This document shows, in pieces, positions 7,438 to 17,700 of a DNA stretch of 44,462 bases; position 1 is the stretch's first letter; each line of letters opens with the position of its first letter. Origin of the DNA: Aquamicrobium defluvii (GTDB taxonomy: Bacteria; Pseudomonadota; Alphaproteobacteria; Rhizobiales; Rhizobiaceae). The notes under the pieces are model-generated. The model was not told the origin of the DNA. It did no database searches and was given only the letters and a program-made list of their open reading frames with translations. The stretch is from positions 1 to 44,462 of the forward strand of contig NZ_SNZF01000032.1 in assembly GCF_004363725.1 (NCBI RefSeq), given 5' to 3'. The position numbers were made by a program, and so were the translations under genes.

Positions 7438-7538
7438 GCATGTCGCCCGAAAGTGGGAACCGGTTTCGGGATAACGACATGCGTAAAACAGGGCCTTAAA
7501 GCGTAAGGAGCTATCCTGAAAGATCGCGACACGCTTTA
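7438..7538. repeat. Bipartite rhizobial intergenic palindromic element A
   Basis: First hairpin: outer arms GCATGTCG (7438-7445) and CGACATGC (7475-7482) enclose inner arms CCCGAAA (7446-7452) and TTTCGGG (7464-7470) around GTGGGAACCGG. An A-rich link follows, then a second hairpin AAAGCGT (7498-7504) with ACGCTTT (7531-7537). The same layout recurs at 32402-32500 and 44235-44332. Such elements are common between genes in rhizobial chromosomes. Confidence 0.75.
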
Positions 7539-7544
7539 GCCGCA

Positions 7545-7588
7545 GGCCGCTCCGCCGCCGCGCGCGGTCACGGAGCGGCCTTTGTTTT
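7545..7588 (+). terminator. Rho-independent terminator of the VOC gene
   Basis: A perfect 10-bp stem, GGCCGCTCCG (7545-7554) with CGGAGCGGCC (7571-7580), is followed immediately by TTTGTTTT. The loop is 16 bases and GC-rich. This is the clearest intrinsic terminator in this part of the window. Confidence 0.85.
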
Positions 7589-7698
7589 CATCGGCTTGCA
7601 GCCGGTTCCGGAATCAGGGCGGGAACTGCCGCAGCAGCGCCGCAATCGTTAAAATCCGGTCAAGACTCCCTTTATCTTTTGCGCCTAAAGCTGCGCGC

Positions 7699-8295
7699 AT
7701 GTCTGCGTACAATTTTAGTCGGGTTTTAACTGTTGCAGCGCTGCTCGGCCTGTCGGCCTGCGCGACGCCGCCCAGCCAGATCAACAATGTCTGCGCGGTC
7801 TTCGACCAGCGCGACGGCTGGATCGACAACTGGCATTCGGCTGCAAAGCGCGCCGAGGCAAAGCACGGCATCCCGGTCCCGGTTCTGATGGCCACGGTGC
7901 GCAAGGAATCCGGCTTCAAGGCCAATGCAAAACCGCCGCGCACCAAATTGCTCGGTTTCATTCCGTGGAAACGGCATTCCACCGCCACCGGCTACTCGCA
8001 GGCGCTCAACGGCACCTGGACGCAATACCGAAACGAGACCGGCAATTTCGCCGCGCGGCGAACGTCCTTTGCCGATGCCGTCGATTTCGTGGGCTGGTAT
8101 CATGCCAGAAGCGCCAGCACGCTGGGCATTGCCCGCAACGACGCCTACAATCTCTATCTGGCCTATTATTCGGGCTGGAACGGCTACAGGCGCGGCGCCC
8201 ACAAGAACAATGCCGGCATCCGCAACTATGCCCACGAAACCGACGCCATGGCCCGCCGCTACGCCCAGCAGATGCAGAGCTGCGGGCGCTTGTAA
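7699..8295 (+). CDS. Lytic-transglycosylase-like lipoprotein
   Basis: 198 residues. An N-terminal hydrophobic segment ends in a lipobox (L18-S19-A20-C21), so the protein should be lipid-anchored in the envelope after cleavage before C21. The following domain resembles the SLT/lysozyme fold of lytic transglycosylases: VPVLMATVRKESGF with E70 as probable catalytic acid, then a GYSQALNGTWTQY segment and a YLAYYSGWNGY stretch. Such enzymes cut peptidoglycan glycan strands to make 1,6-anhydromuropeptides. The start at 7699 is chosen because it places the signal peptide correctly; the frame extends to 7582, but that part overlaps the terminator. The gene is convergent with tamB. Confidence 0.8.
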   Translation: MSAYNFSRVLTVAALLGLSACATPPSQINNVCAVFDQRDGWIDNWHSAAKRAEAKHGIPVPVLMATVRKESGFKANAKPPRTKLLGFIPWKRHSTATGYSQALNGTWTQYRNETGNFAARRTSFADAVDFVGWYHARSASTLGIARNDAYNLYLAYYSGWNGYRRGAHKNNAGIRNYAHETDAMARRYAQQMQSCGRL

Positions 8296-8352
8296 GGCTT
8301 TTTTCCCGACTCGTCATCGCGGCCGGGAATGGCCAAGGTCGCGCTGACGCGC

Positions 8353-11300
8353 CTAATATTCCTTTTCGTAGAAGACACCGCCCCTGGCCTCGCCGGCATC
8401 GGTCGCCTCGCCGCGCAGCTTGACGCCGCGCCCGACATTGAGGTCGATGCGCGCCTTGCCGGAGCCCGGCTTTTCGCCTTTCTGGATCGTCACATAGGTG
8501 CGGTCGTTGAGGTATTTGCCGGCCTGCACCGAGGTGCCGCCCTTATCGTCGGTGATGACGTCGAGATCGTCAACGCCGATGGCGTTGCGCAGGTTCTGCA
8601 GGAGAGAAGTCGAACCGCCGACGCCGGCAAGCTGCGCCGCCGCCTCCGCAAGCTGGGCGATCTGCAAGGGCGACAGGTTCGACATGGAGCGGCCGAAGAT
8701 CAGGCGGGCCAGCACCTCGTCCTCCGGCAGCGCCGGCACCGAGGCGAAGACGAATTTCGGATTGGTGGCCTCGCCGATCACGGTGATCGTCACCGTCGCG
8801 TCCGAGGCCGTCGATTCGGCCACGAAGTTCAGATATGGAATGGTCGAGCCGGAGAAGGTCAGCGTGCCTTCGGTGAAATTCAGCCGCTTGCCGAGAATCT
8901 CAAGGCGCCCGCGCCGGAGCTGGAAGCTTCCCACCGCCTCGGGCGAGGTGGCAGCACCTGTAAGCTTGATACTCCCGCCGAGTTCGGCATCGACCCCCCT
9001 GCCCTGCACGAAGATCGAGTTGGGCGCATTGACGGTGAGGTCGAGGTTCATGCCGCTCTTCGGGCCACCGTCGCCGCTGCTGGGCGGGTTCAGCGCCTGA
9101 TCCTGCCGGCGAACGGCGGCAGGGGCATTCCTGTGCTGAACGTTCAATTCCGAAAGCGAGGTCGGCAGCTTGGTCGGCACGGTGATCACCGTACGCGCCA
9201 GGTTGATCGTGCCCGAAAGCATGGGCGATGCGGTCAGCTGGCCCTTGATCGCCAGATCGCCGCTGAGATTGGCGGTGACGATATGGCCGTCCGTATAGCG
9301 CCCGTCGGCCAGCCTGATGCTGATATCGGCCGGGAATCCGGAATTGACATCGATGCCGACCGTGCCGCCGACCGTCAGCGTTCCCCCGGAAGAAAGCCGG
9401 CCGGTCAGCCGGTTGATGGTCGCCACGCCGTTGCCCATGGCAACGTCAAGCGCGATGTCGTTGACGGCGATGCCGGCCTGCGCGGCCACGAAGCGCGCGC
9501 CATTGGAACGGATGTTACCGCTGATGACGGGTGCAGTGGCCGGCCCGCTCACTTTCACGGCGACCGCCGCCGTCCCCTCCATCGACATGCTGTTCTCCGC
9601 CAGCATGCGGTTGGCGATGGCGAAAGGCACATTGCCGCTGAAGTCGAGCGAGAGGTTCGGCGTGCCCTGCGTGGTCACCGCGCCGCCGCCCTGCAAGCGC
9701 ATGCCCGAGCCTTCTGAAATCGTCGAGGTGAAGTCGAGCCGGTTGTTGGCAAAGGTGCCGGACGAGTCGATGCCGATGCCGCCAAGGCCCGCGGAGCGGG
9801 TCTGCGCCGCCTCGAGGCCGCTTGCCTGGAGGTCGTATTTCACCACCGGCGCGGAGGTCGGCCCGGTCACGTTCACCGTTCCCGAAATGCTGCCTGCCGC
9901 ATCGAGCCCGGCCGCAAAATTGTTGGCCACGGAAACCGGCACGGAACTGAGATCGGCCCTGATGTCGAGCGCATCCGCGACATCCCCCGAAACGGTGATC
10001 CGGCCATTGCCGATGCCGATCACCAGTCGCTCCAGCGCGGTGCGCCCGTCCTTCACCACGATGGTGGAGGGCTCGGCGATTGCGGCGCGCACGCCCTGGA
10101 AGGTCGCCTGCCCGGACTTCAGCTCAAGCGTCGTCGTGCCTTCGGCAACCCGAACCCTGCCCGCGGCGCTCGCCGGAATATCCTTCACCGTCGCGCCGCC
10201 CGAGAAGGCTGTCCAGTCGCCCTCCTGTTTCAGGTCGATGTTGATGCCGGTGACGGCGGTATCGCCGGAGGTCACGCCGTCGGCCCTGATGGTGCCGGAA
10301 ATCGCTGGCGCCTGCGCATAGTTGGACACCTGCGCGTCCACCGTGACATTGCGGGCATTGAGGTCGCCGCGCGTCAGGCTGGAGGTCACGGCCTTCACCG
10401 CCACCTGTGGCACGCCTTCCGCCTTTGAGAAGACCACGCTGCCGTTCAGCGCACCCTCGATCTTTTCCAGCGCCAGCGCGGCCAGGGGCCCGAGGTCCGG
10501 CAACTCGAACCCGATCCGGCCTTCGGGCAGGAACGCATCGTCGAGCACCAGATCGCCGCCGACGCGGTTGGCGCCCAGCGAAAGCGTCAGCCCGTCGATG
10601 CGGCTTTGCCCGCCTTCGCTCTTCAGGGTCGCCTTGCCTTGCAGGGTCTCGCCCGCGACATTGCCCGACAGGGTCACGTCGGCGGCGGGGTTTGCGGCGT
10701 CGGCCTTCGCCGTCGCATCCAGCCTGAGGCCGGTGATCTCGCGCTCCGCCACGACCAGCCTGTCGCTGCTGATCGTCGCCGCGACATCGGGCGCAACCAG
10801 CGCACCGCTGGCTTTGAGAGCAACTGCGATAGCGCCGCTGGCTTCCTTCGCGAAAGGCGCAATATCCGCCAGTGCGCCGTTCAGCTCGGCGGCGATGGTG
10901 CCGTCGGAGAGGCTCGCCTTGCCCTGCGCCGAGAGCGGACCGGACAGAAGCTCCAGCCTGTCGGCCGCCACATTGCCATCGCTGTCGCGGCGCACGGCCA
11001 CGGACAGCGTCGTGCGCTCGCCGAGTGCCGGGCGGGCGGCGGCCGGCAACGCCGCCGATGCGGCATCCGCCTTCACATTCAGCTCGATCGAACCATCGGC
11101 CAGTGAGACCTTGCCGTCGAAGCCGCCCTTCAGCGCATCGCTGGCGATCTCGCCCTTGCCGATGGTGATGGCGTCCTTGGTGACATTGCCTTCCACCAGC
11201 GCGGTGATGCGCCCGGCGATCAGCGGCGCGATGGTGGGATTGTCGAGCCCGATCCTGTCGGCGCTCGCCGTGCCGGCAATCGGACCGCTGCGGCTTTCGA

Positions 11301-12531
11301 TGTCGAAACCGTCGGAATGCAGCGCCAGCGCGATGTTGTCGACCCGCATGTCCCGCGTGGCGACGCTCGCCAGATGTGTCTCGATGTCCACCATCGGCGC
11401 CCTGCCCTCGCCGAAGGCGCGCAGCGAGGCCGACTGCAACTCGATGTCGATCGGGCTTTCCTCGCTGCCGAGCCCCAGCGGCACGGTCGGTCCGGCGGAG
11501 GTGAACTCCAGCGAGAAATCCGTCGCTCCGGCAGGATTGATGCTGCCCTGCGCCACGCCGCGCAGGACCGATGTGTCGACGGTTGCCGTCTCGATTGAGA
11601 TGCCGCGTTCGGCATGGGAGCTGCCGGTTATCTCGAAGCGGGTCTGGCCGGCAAGAAGGGACTTGAAGCGCGCGGGAACGAAGCGTGCGAAATCGCCATT
11701 GCCGCGCAGTTCGACGCGGCTGCCGCCATCGATGAAGGCGTGCTGGCCGGAAATCTCGGTGATCAACTCGCCGCCCGCATGGAAGGTGCCGCGTCCCGTC
11801 CAGTCGGCCAGCGGCCCGTTGCCGGACACTGCGATGCTGACCGGAGGTGCATCCGGCAATTGCAGCAGGTTGGCAATGATACCGCCCGCCGGCTCGGACG
11901 CCTGAACGTTCAGGTCGAGCCGGTTGTCGCCCGGCAGGAAATGCACCAGCGCCGAGACGGACCCCTCATGGCCGTCGCGCCGGGCCATGGAAACGTCCGC
12001 CTCCACGGCCAGCGGCGAGCGCTCGGCACGCACATGGCCTTCGGCGGCCAGTTCGGCGATGCCTGCCCCGGCAAGCGCTTCTCCAAGCGCGATCTGCGGC
12101 AGGTCGATGGCGCGGATGTCCACCGAGACCGGCAACGAGAATGCGGTGCCCGTGCGCGGTTTCTCGTCCGGGCTGGAGACAGGCGCGCGGGCCGCCTCGA
12201 TGCGCCCCACGGCAACCCTCTCGGCAAGGAAGGTGCGCGACAGCAGCGCCAGCGGCGACCAATCCACGGCCACCTCGCGCAGCACGAGCCACGGCCCCTC
12301 GCGGTCCTCCAGAACCACATGGTCAACCCTGAGATTGCCGGACCAGATGCCGTCGATACCGCGAACGGAGACCTTCATGTCCTCCGATGAGGCCACGTCC
12401 GATATAAGGCCGGCAAGGTTCTCGCGGCCACGCTCGGTCGTGGTCAGCACCACGGCGGCGCCCGCAAGTCCCGCCACGGCGGCAAGCACCGCATAGAACA
12501 GAACGCGCAAGATCCGCTTTGCAATCTTCAT
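8353..12531 (-). CDS. tamB: TamB, translocation and assembly module inner-membrane protein
   Basis: 1,392 residues. One transmembrane helix at about residues 5-28 anchors it in the inner membrane. A very long periplasmic part of repeated beta-strand-rich segments follows, of the kind that forms a hydrophobic groove in TamB/AsmA proteins. The C-terminal TamB domain is clear: FTEGTLTFSGSTIPYLNF and LPEDEVLARLIFGRS with NLSPLQIAQLA. TamB bridges the membranes and works with TamA in outer-membrane protein insertion and phospholipid transport. The ATG at 12531 opens the hydrophobic segment; the longer frame to 12633 overlaps tamA. It lies 25 bases downstream of tamA on the same strand, as one operon. 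The length is within the wide range seen in alphaproteobacteria. Confidence 0.94.
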   Translation of the reverse strand: MKIAKRILRVLFYAVLAAVAGLAGAAVVLTTTERGRENLAGLISDVASSEDMKVSVRGIDGIWSGNLRVDHVVLEDREGPWLVLREVAVDWSPLALLSRTFLAERVAVGRIEAARAPVSSPDEKPRTGTAFSLPVSVDIRAIDLPQIALGEALAGAGIAELAAEGHVRAERSPLAVEADVSMARRDGHEGSVSALVHFLPGDNRLDLNVQASEPAGGIIANLLQLPDAPPVSIAVSGNGPLADWTGRGTFHAGGELITEISGQHAFIDGGSRVELRGNGDFARFVPARFKSLLAGQTRFEITGSSHAERGISIETATVDTSVLRGVAQGSINPAGATDFSLEFTSAGPTVPLGLGSEESPIDIELQSASLRAFGEGRAPMVDIETHLASVATRDMRVDNIALALHSDGFDIESRSGPIAGTASADRIGLDNPTIAPLIAGRITALVEGNVTKDAITIGKGEIASDALKGGFDGKVSLADGSIELNVKADAASAALPAAARPALGERTTLSVAVRRDSDGNVAADRLELLSGPLSAQGKASLSDGTIAAELNGALADIAPFAKEASGAIAVALKASGALVAPDVAATISSDRLVVAEREITGLRLDATAKADAANPAADVTLSGNVAGETLQGKATLKSEGGQSRIDGLTLSLGANRVGGDLVLDDAFLPEGRIGFELPDLGPLAALALEKIEGALNGSVVFSKAEGVPQVAVKAVTSSLTRGDLNARNVTVDAQVSNYAQAPAISGTIRADGVTSGDTAVTGINIDLKQEGDWTAFSGGATVKDIPASAAGRVRVAEGTTTLELKSGQATFQGVRAAIAEPSTIVVKDGRTALERLVIGIGNGRITVSGDVADALDIRADLSSVPVSVANNFAAGLDAAGSISGTVNVTGPTSAPVVKYDLQASGLEAAQTRSAGLGGIGIDSSGTFANNRLDFTSTISEGSGMRLQGGGAVTTQGTPNLSLDFSGNVPFAIANRMLAENSMSMEGTAAVAVKVSGPATAPVISGNIRSNGARFVAAQAGIAVNDIALDVAMGNGVATINRLTGRLSSGGTLTVGGTVGIDVNSGFPADISIRLADGRYTDGHIVTANLSGDLAIKGQLTASPMLSGTINLARTVITVPTKLPTSLSELNVQHRNAPAAVRRQDQALNPPSSGDGGPKSGMNLDLTVNAPNSIFVQGRGVDAELGGSIKLTGAATSPEAVGSFQLRRGRLEILGKRLNFTEGTLTFSGSTIPYLNFVAESTASDATVTITVIGEATNPKFVFASVPALPEDEVLARLIFGRSMSNLSPLQIAQLAEAAAQLAGVGGSTSLLQNLRNAIGVDDLDVITDDKGGTSVQAGKYLNDRTYVTIQKGEKPGSGKARIDLNVGRGVKLRGEATDAGEARGGVFYEKEY

Positions 12532-12556
12532 GTTCTTCGCCTGCCGTCCTGCCGCG

Positions 12557-14485
12557 TCAGAATGACTGCCCGATGCCCGCATAGATGCCGAAGCGCGGAT
12601 CGCCCTTTTCGCGATTGAGCGGCACGGCGGCATCCACCCTGAGCGGTCCGAAAGGTGTCAGATAGCGCAGGCCCACGCCCGCGCCCACCTTGAGATCGGA
12701 AAATTCCGGGAATTGTTTGTCTGAGACCGTGCCGGCATCGACAAAAGGCACGATGCCGATCGTGTCGGTGACGGCAATGCGCAGTTCCGCCGAGGTCTCG
12801 AACCAGGAAAGGCCGCCCGTCGGCTTGTCGTTCGGGTCCTTCGGGCCAATGCCCTGATAGGAGTAACCGCGCACGGAGCCGCCGCCACCGGCATAGAAGC
12901 GGCGGTCGGCCGGCACATGCGAAAGCCCCGCGCCAAGGATCGATCCACCCGCCACCCGGCCGGCCAGCACGAATCGGTTGCTGTCCATCGGCGCGTAGTA
13001 GGCCGAGCCCTCGCCCCTCACCTTGACGAATGCCTTGGAGTTCAGCGCGTCATAGCTGGGTTCCACGAAGGCCAGCAGGCGATAGCCGCTGGTCGGATTG
13101 AGACGGTCGTTGCGCTTGTCATGCACATATTGCAGGGGCACCGAGGCGATCAGATAGTCGTTTCGCCCATAGGCGTCCGTGATCTCGGAATAATCCAGCG
13201 ACAGCTCCGCCGAAACGGTGCGCGTCTTGTCGAGCTGGTAGGAAAGGCCCGCGCTGCCCTTGACCGAGAAGCGGTCATAGGCATCCGGATGCTCGTAGAC
13301 GGTCTTGAGGCTGGCGAAGAATTTCGATGCCGGCCCGACCACGCCCGGCTTCTCGAACATGATGCCTGCATTGTAGTTCAGCTTCGAGATGTCGTTCGAC
13401 CCGATGCCGCTGATCGAACCGTCGATGCGCAGCTTCTCCGCCCGGCCGAACAGGTTGCGATGGCCCCAGTACCCCTCGATGCCGAGCCCTTCCGTGTTCG
13501 AAACCGTGCCGCCGATGCCGAGATAGCGCGTCTTGCGCTCGGTTACGTTGATGTCGACCGGAATATTGCCTTCGCCGTCGAGCTCGCTGGCCTCGCGCAG
13601 CGTCACGCTGTTGAAGACCTCCATCCCCAGCAGCCGTTCGCGCGCATCGTCCAAGTCCTTGGGCGAGTAGCGCTCGCCGCGTTTCAGCCCGGCCATGTAG
13701 CGGGTGAACTCCGGGTCCATGCGCTCGGTGCCTTCGACGGTCGTCTCGCCGTAGCCGGCCACCGGCCCGGCCTTCACCGAAAGCGTGACGTCCAGGGTCG
13801 TCGTGTTGTGGTCGGCCACGATCTCGCGATCGGTGATCTCGGCAAGGGGGCGCCCTTCCTCCTTGAGGGCGCGAACGATCAGCGCCTCGGCCTTGAGGAT
13901 CGCCCCCGATCCCGCATCGCCGCCGGAGATGAGGCCGAAATCCGCGCCGGTCAGCCCCGCCGCATCGCCTTCAAGCCTTATGTCGCCGAGTGTGAACTTG
14001 GGACCGGGCGCCACGTCGATCACCACCGGAACCGGTTGCGGCCCCCTGAACTCGGCGTCGGGAGGGAGGTCGTCGATGGAGCGCCCGTCGATCGATACGT
14101 TGACCACGCCCTCATAGCGCGCGTCTGCATAAAGAGCCGCGACAAGCTGCTCGCGGTCGCCGCGAGCCTTGGACATCAGGCCGAGCGAGCCGGAAACCGG
14201 CCGGTCCTCGTCCGTCTTCAGCGTCGAGGCAGCCTCCAGCTTCTTCTTCAGATCGGCATGGTCTTCCGGCACATTGATGGTGACCGTGTAGTTCATCGGG
14301 TCGACGATGTCGGAATCACCGTTCGCGGCCGAGCCCCACAGCCTGATTCCGAACAGCTCGAAAGCGGCCGCCGGCTGTGGCGCAAGGGTCATGGCGGAGG
14401 TGGCAAAAAGCGCAAGCAACAGCGCGCGCGGCAGGGAAAACCCTGCTGCCGGCCAGTCTGCTCCATGCTTCATATCGTGCCGCAT
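12557..14485 (-). CDS. tamA: TamA, Omp85-family outer-membrane assembly protein
   Basis: 642 residues. A signal peptide ends near APQPAAA-F, the periplasmic part fits POTRA domains (two are visible, for example FTLGDIRLEG and GYGETTVEGTER, and a third is expected), and the last about 300 residues form a 16-strand Omp85 beta-barrel. The conserved loop-6 motif VRGY is at residues 538-541 within GGGGSVRGYSYQG, and the chain ends in a typical C-terminal beta strand (FGIYAGIGQSF, terminal Phe). TamA with TamB forms the translocation and assembly module. The start at 14485 is the first ATG; ATG 14473 is an in-frame alternative. It is the first gene of tamA-tamB, divergent from the macroglobulin gene. 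Confidence 0.95.
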   Translation of the reverse strand: MRHDMKHGADWPAAGFSLPRALLLALFATSAMTLAPQPAAAFELFGIRLWGSAANGDSDIVDPMNYTVTINVPEDHADLKKKLEAASTLKTDEDRPVSGSLGLMSKARGDREQLVAALYADARYEGVVNVSIDGRSIDDLPPDAEFRGPQPVPVVIDVAPGPKFTLGDIRLEGDAAGLTGADFGLISGGDAGSGAILKAEALIVRALKEEGRPLAEITDREIVADHNTTTLDVTLSVKAGPVAGYGETTVEGTERMDPEFTRYMAGLKRGERYSPKDLDDARERLLGMEVFNSVTLREASELDGEGNIPVDINVTERKTRYLGIGGTVSNTEGLGIEGYWGHRNLFGRAEKLRIDGSISGIGSNDISKLNYNAGIMFEKPGVVGPASKFFASLKTVYEHPDAYDRFSVKGSAGLSYQLDKTRTVSAELSLDYSEITDAYGRNDYLIASVPLQYVHDKRNDRLNPTSGYRLLAFVEPSYDALNSKAFVKVRGEGSAYYAPMDSNRFVLAGRVAGGSILGAGLSHVPADRRFYAGGGGSVRGYSYQGIGPKDPNDKPTGGLSWFETSAELRIAVTDTIGIVPFVDAGTVSDKQFPEFSDLKVGAGVGLRYLTPFGPLRVDAAVPLNREKGDPRFGIYAGIGQSF

Positions 14486-14747
14486 TCCGTTAACTTAACG
14501 AACAAAGTTAAAATTCGACTGAAATTCCGGGCCTTTCATGAGTGACGCAACGTCCGCTTGTGCCAGAAGTGCGGCAGGTTGAAACTCAAATCCCTGCATA
14601 CACCGGCAAAAAAGCGTGATCATGCCTTTCTGGCTCAATAGCGGCGAATCCGGTGAATTGAAACCGTTACGTCGCGCATGGAGCTCCGGTGCGATTGACA
14701 AGCCGCACGGATGGCCGAAAGCTGCTCCGGAACTCCGGAGAGGCATC

Positions 14748-17700
14748 ATGACCATGCGCGCGATCGGTACACTTGGCGCAATCGCCATCTTTTTCCTGAC
14801 GGCCGCCGGCCTGGCGCAGGCGCAGGAAGCCCGCCGCATCGTCACCACGGACAATGCCGATTATTTCGGCTTCGACCTGCGTTCCGAGCAGAACGTCACG
14901 CTCGACCAGTGCTCGTCCGCCTGCCTTGGCGATCCGGCATGCCGCGCCTTCACCTATAACAACAAGGCGAAGTGGTGCTTCCTCAAATCGGATTTCAACG
15001 AGCTGAAGCCGTTTTCAGGCGCCACTGCCGGCAAGGCGGTGGTTCTTGACACCGATGCCGACATCGGCGCGCCGCCGGCGCTCGGCTATGTGCCGGCATG
15101 GGTGAAGGATCAGGCCACGCAATATCGCGCCTATCTCACCGGTTCCAACCATGCGAAGCCGGACGAAGGTCTGGGCAATCTGATCGATGAAGCTGCTGCC
15201 GCAGCGCAGAACGGCGACCCGCGCAGCGCAATGCAGAACTACACGCGCGCCGTCTCCGCCATGCCGCAGGATGGCAGGCTGTGGCTGGAACTGGCCCGCT
15301 CGATCCTGAACGTCTCTCCCGCAGGCAGCAGCGAAACCTCGACACTGCGCACCAGCGCCACATCGGCGGCGCTCAATGCCTATGATCTGGCCCGCACCGC
15401 CGCCACCCGCGCCGATGCCCTTGCCCTGCTTGGCGCGGCGCTGGACGGGCGCGACCTCAACCGCCCGGCCCTGCAAGCCTATGAAGCCAGCCTCGATCTG
15501 GTCAATTCCGCAGCCGTGCGCGCATCCTACGAAGACCTCAAGGCCCGCAAGGGCTTCCGCATCCTCAATCACTCGGTCGATGCCGATACCGCCACGCCCC
15601 GCATCTGCGCGCAGTTTTCCGAGGAACTGGTGCGCACCGATGTCGATTACAGCCAGTTCGTGCGCGTCAACGGCGCCGCCCCCGCCGGCATCGAGGCGAA
15701 GGAGAAGCAGATCTGCGTGGAGGGCCTCAGCCACGGCCAGTCCTATGAGGTCACCTTCCGCGCCGGGCTTCCTGCGGCCATCGGCGAGGTTCTGAGCGCA
15801 CCGACCACGCTGTCCATCTATGTGCAGGACCGCGCCTCGTCCGTGCGCTTCACCGGCGATGCCTTCGTGCTGCCGGCCGGCGCGCGGCGCGGCATTCCCG
15901 TGGTCACCGTCAACATGCCGGTGGCGGACATGAAGCTCTACCGCATCGGCGACCGTTCGCTGGCACAGCTGCTGTCCGGATACCAGTTCCTGCGCCAGCT
16001 CGACGGCTACGAAATCTCGGGCATTGCCGACCAGATGGGCGAGCCCGTATGGGAGGGGAAACTGGCGATCGAAGACCGGATCAACAAGGAGGTGACCACT
16101 TCCTTCCCGGTTGACGAGGCGCTGCCGCAGCGCAAGCCCGGCGTCTATGTCCTGACCGCACAGCCCGAGAACGACCGCAGCGAAACCTGGGATTCGCGCG
16201 CCACCCAGTGGTTCGTGGTCTCCGACATCGGCCTTTCCACCTATACGGGCGAGGACGGGCTGACCGTTTTCGCGCGCTCGCTGGCCAGCGCAAAGCCCGT
16301 TTCCGGCGTGGAACTCACCCTGCTTGCCCGCAACAACGAGGTGCTGGGCACCGCCGTCACCAATGACGAAGGCCGCGTCATCTTCAATCCCGGCCTCACG
16401 CGCGGCGAAGGCGGCATGGTGCCCGCCGTGCTGACGGCGAAACAGGGCGACGCCGATTTCGTGTTCCTCGACATGGCGCGCGCCGGCTTCGACCTCTCCG
16501 ACCGTGGCGTGGAGGGCCGCGCAGCACCCGGCGCGCTCGACATCTATGCCTGGACCGAGCGCGGCATCTACCGCGCCGGCGAAACCGTCCACGTCTCCGC
16601 CCTTGCGCGGGACGGCAGCGCCGACGCGGTGGAGAACCTGCCCCTCACCTTCGTCTTCTCGCGCCCCGACGGTGTCGAGGACAGGCGCATCGTCTCCGAA
16701 GGCGCGTCCGCAGGCGGCCATGCCATCGAACTGCCGCTGGAACCCAATTCGATGCGCGGCACCTGGTCCGTGGCCATCCACACCGACCCGAAGCGCCCCG
16801 CCATCGCCACGCAGAATTTCCTCGTCGAGGATTTCGTGCCCGACCGCATCGAGTTCGACCTGAGCGCCGACCGGATCGAGGTAGCACCCGGTGAGACCGC
16901 AACGGTCACCGTCGATGGCCGGTTCCTCTACGGCGCGCCCGCAGCCGGTCTGGCGCTGGAAGGCGAGACCACGCTGTCGCTGACGCGGGACTGGAACCGC
17001 TTCAGGGGCTTCTATTTCGGCCTTGTCGATGAAGACAGCGCCGGCGCTTCCGTCACGCCGCTGAAAGACCTTCCGGTTCTGGGGCAGGATGGCAAGGCGA
17101 GCTTCCCTGTCGCCATCGACAACCTGCCCGCCACCACGAAGCTGGTGAGGTCGAAGGTGACGGTGCGCATGCGTGAAACCGGCGGGCGCACCGTGGAGCG
17201 CTCCATCGATCTCGATCTTCTCCCGAATACCGACATGATCGGCATTCGGCCCGATTTCGAAGAGGTCCAGCAGGGTGGCACGGCAAAATTCAGCCTCATC
17301 GCAGCCGATGCCCAAGGCGCGCGCAAGGCGCTTGCCGGCGTGAACTGGTCGCTGGTGAAGGTCGAGCGGAACTACCAGTGGTATCGCAATGGCAGTTCGT
17401 GGAACTACGAGCCGATCACGCTGACCCGCGAGATTGCCAGTGGCACGGTGGACATTGCCGCTTCCGGCGAAGCCACCTTGTCGCTGCCGGTGGACTGGGG
17501 CCGCTACCGGCTTGAGGTTGAAAGCGCGGAAGCCGGCGGCGCGGCCTCGAGCCACGAATTCTATGCCGGCTGGTATGTGGAAGCTTCTTCCACGGAAACG
17601 CCGGACGGGCTGGAAATCGCCCTCGACAAGGACGTGTACGCGCCCGGCGAGGTTGCCAAGCTGAAAGTTTCGCCGCAATTCGCCGGCGAGCTTCTGGTCG

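Noticed and set aside
10322..11905. 527-codon plus-strand frame inside tamB
   Set aside because: It is a Ser/Ala/Pro-rich antisense shadow; the tamB frame is continuous and has its conserved C-terminal domain.
14486..14747. Possible extension of the macroglobulin gene to 14616
   Set aside because: A signal peptide begins at 14748 with a good ribosome-binding site; the upstream codons show no signal sequence and lie in a divergent promoter region.
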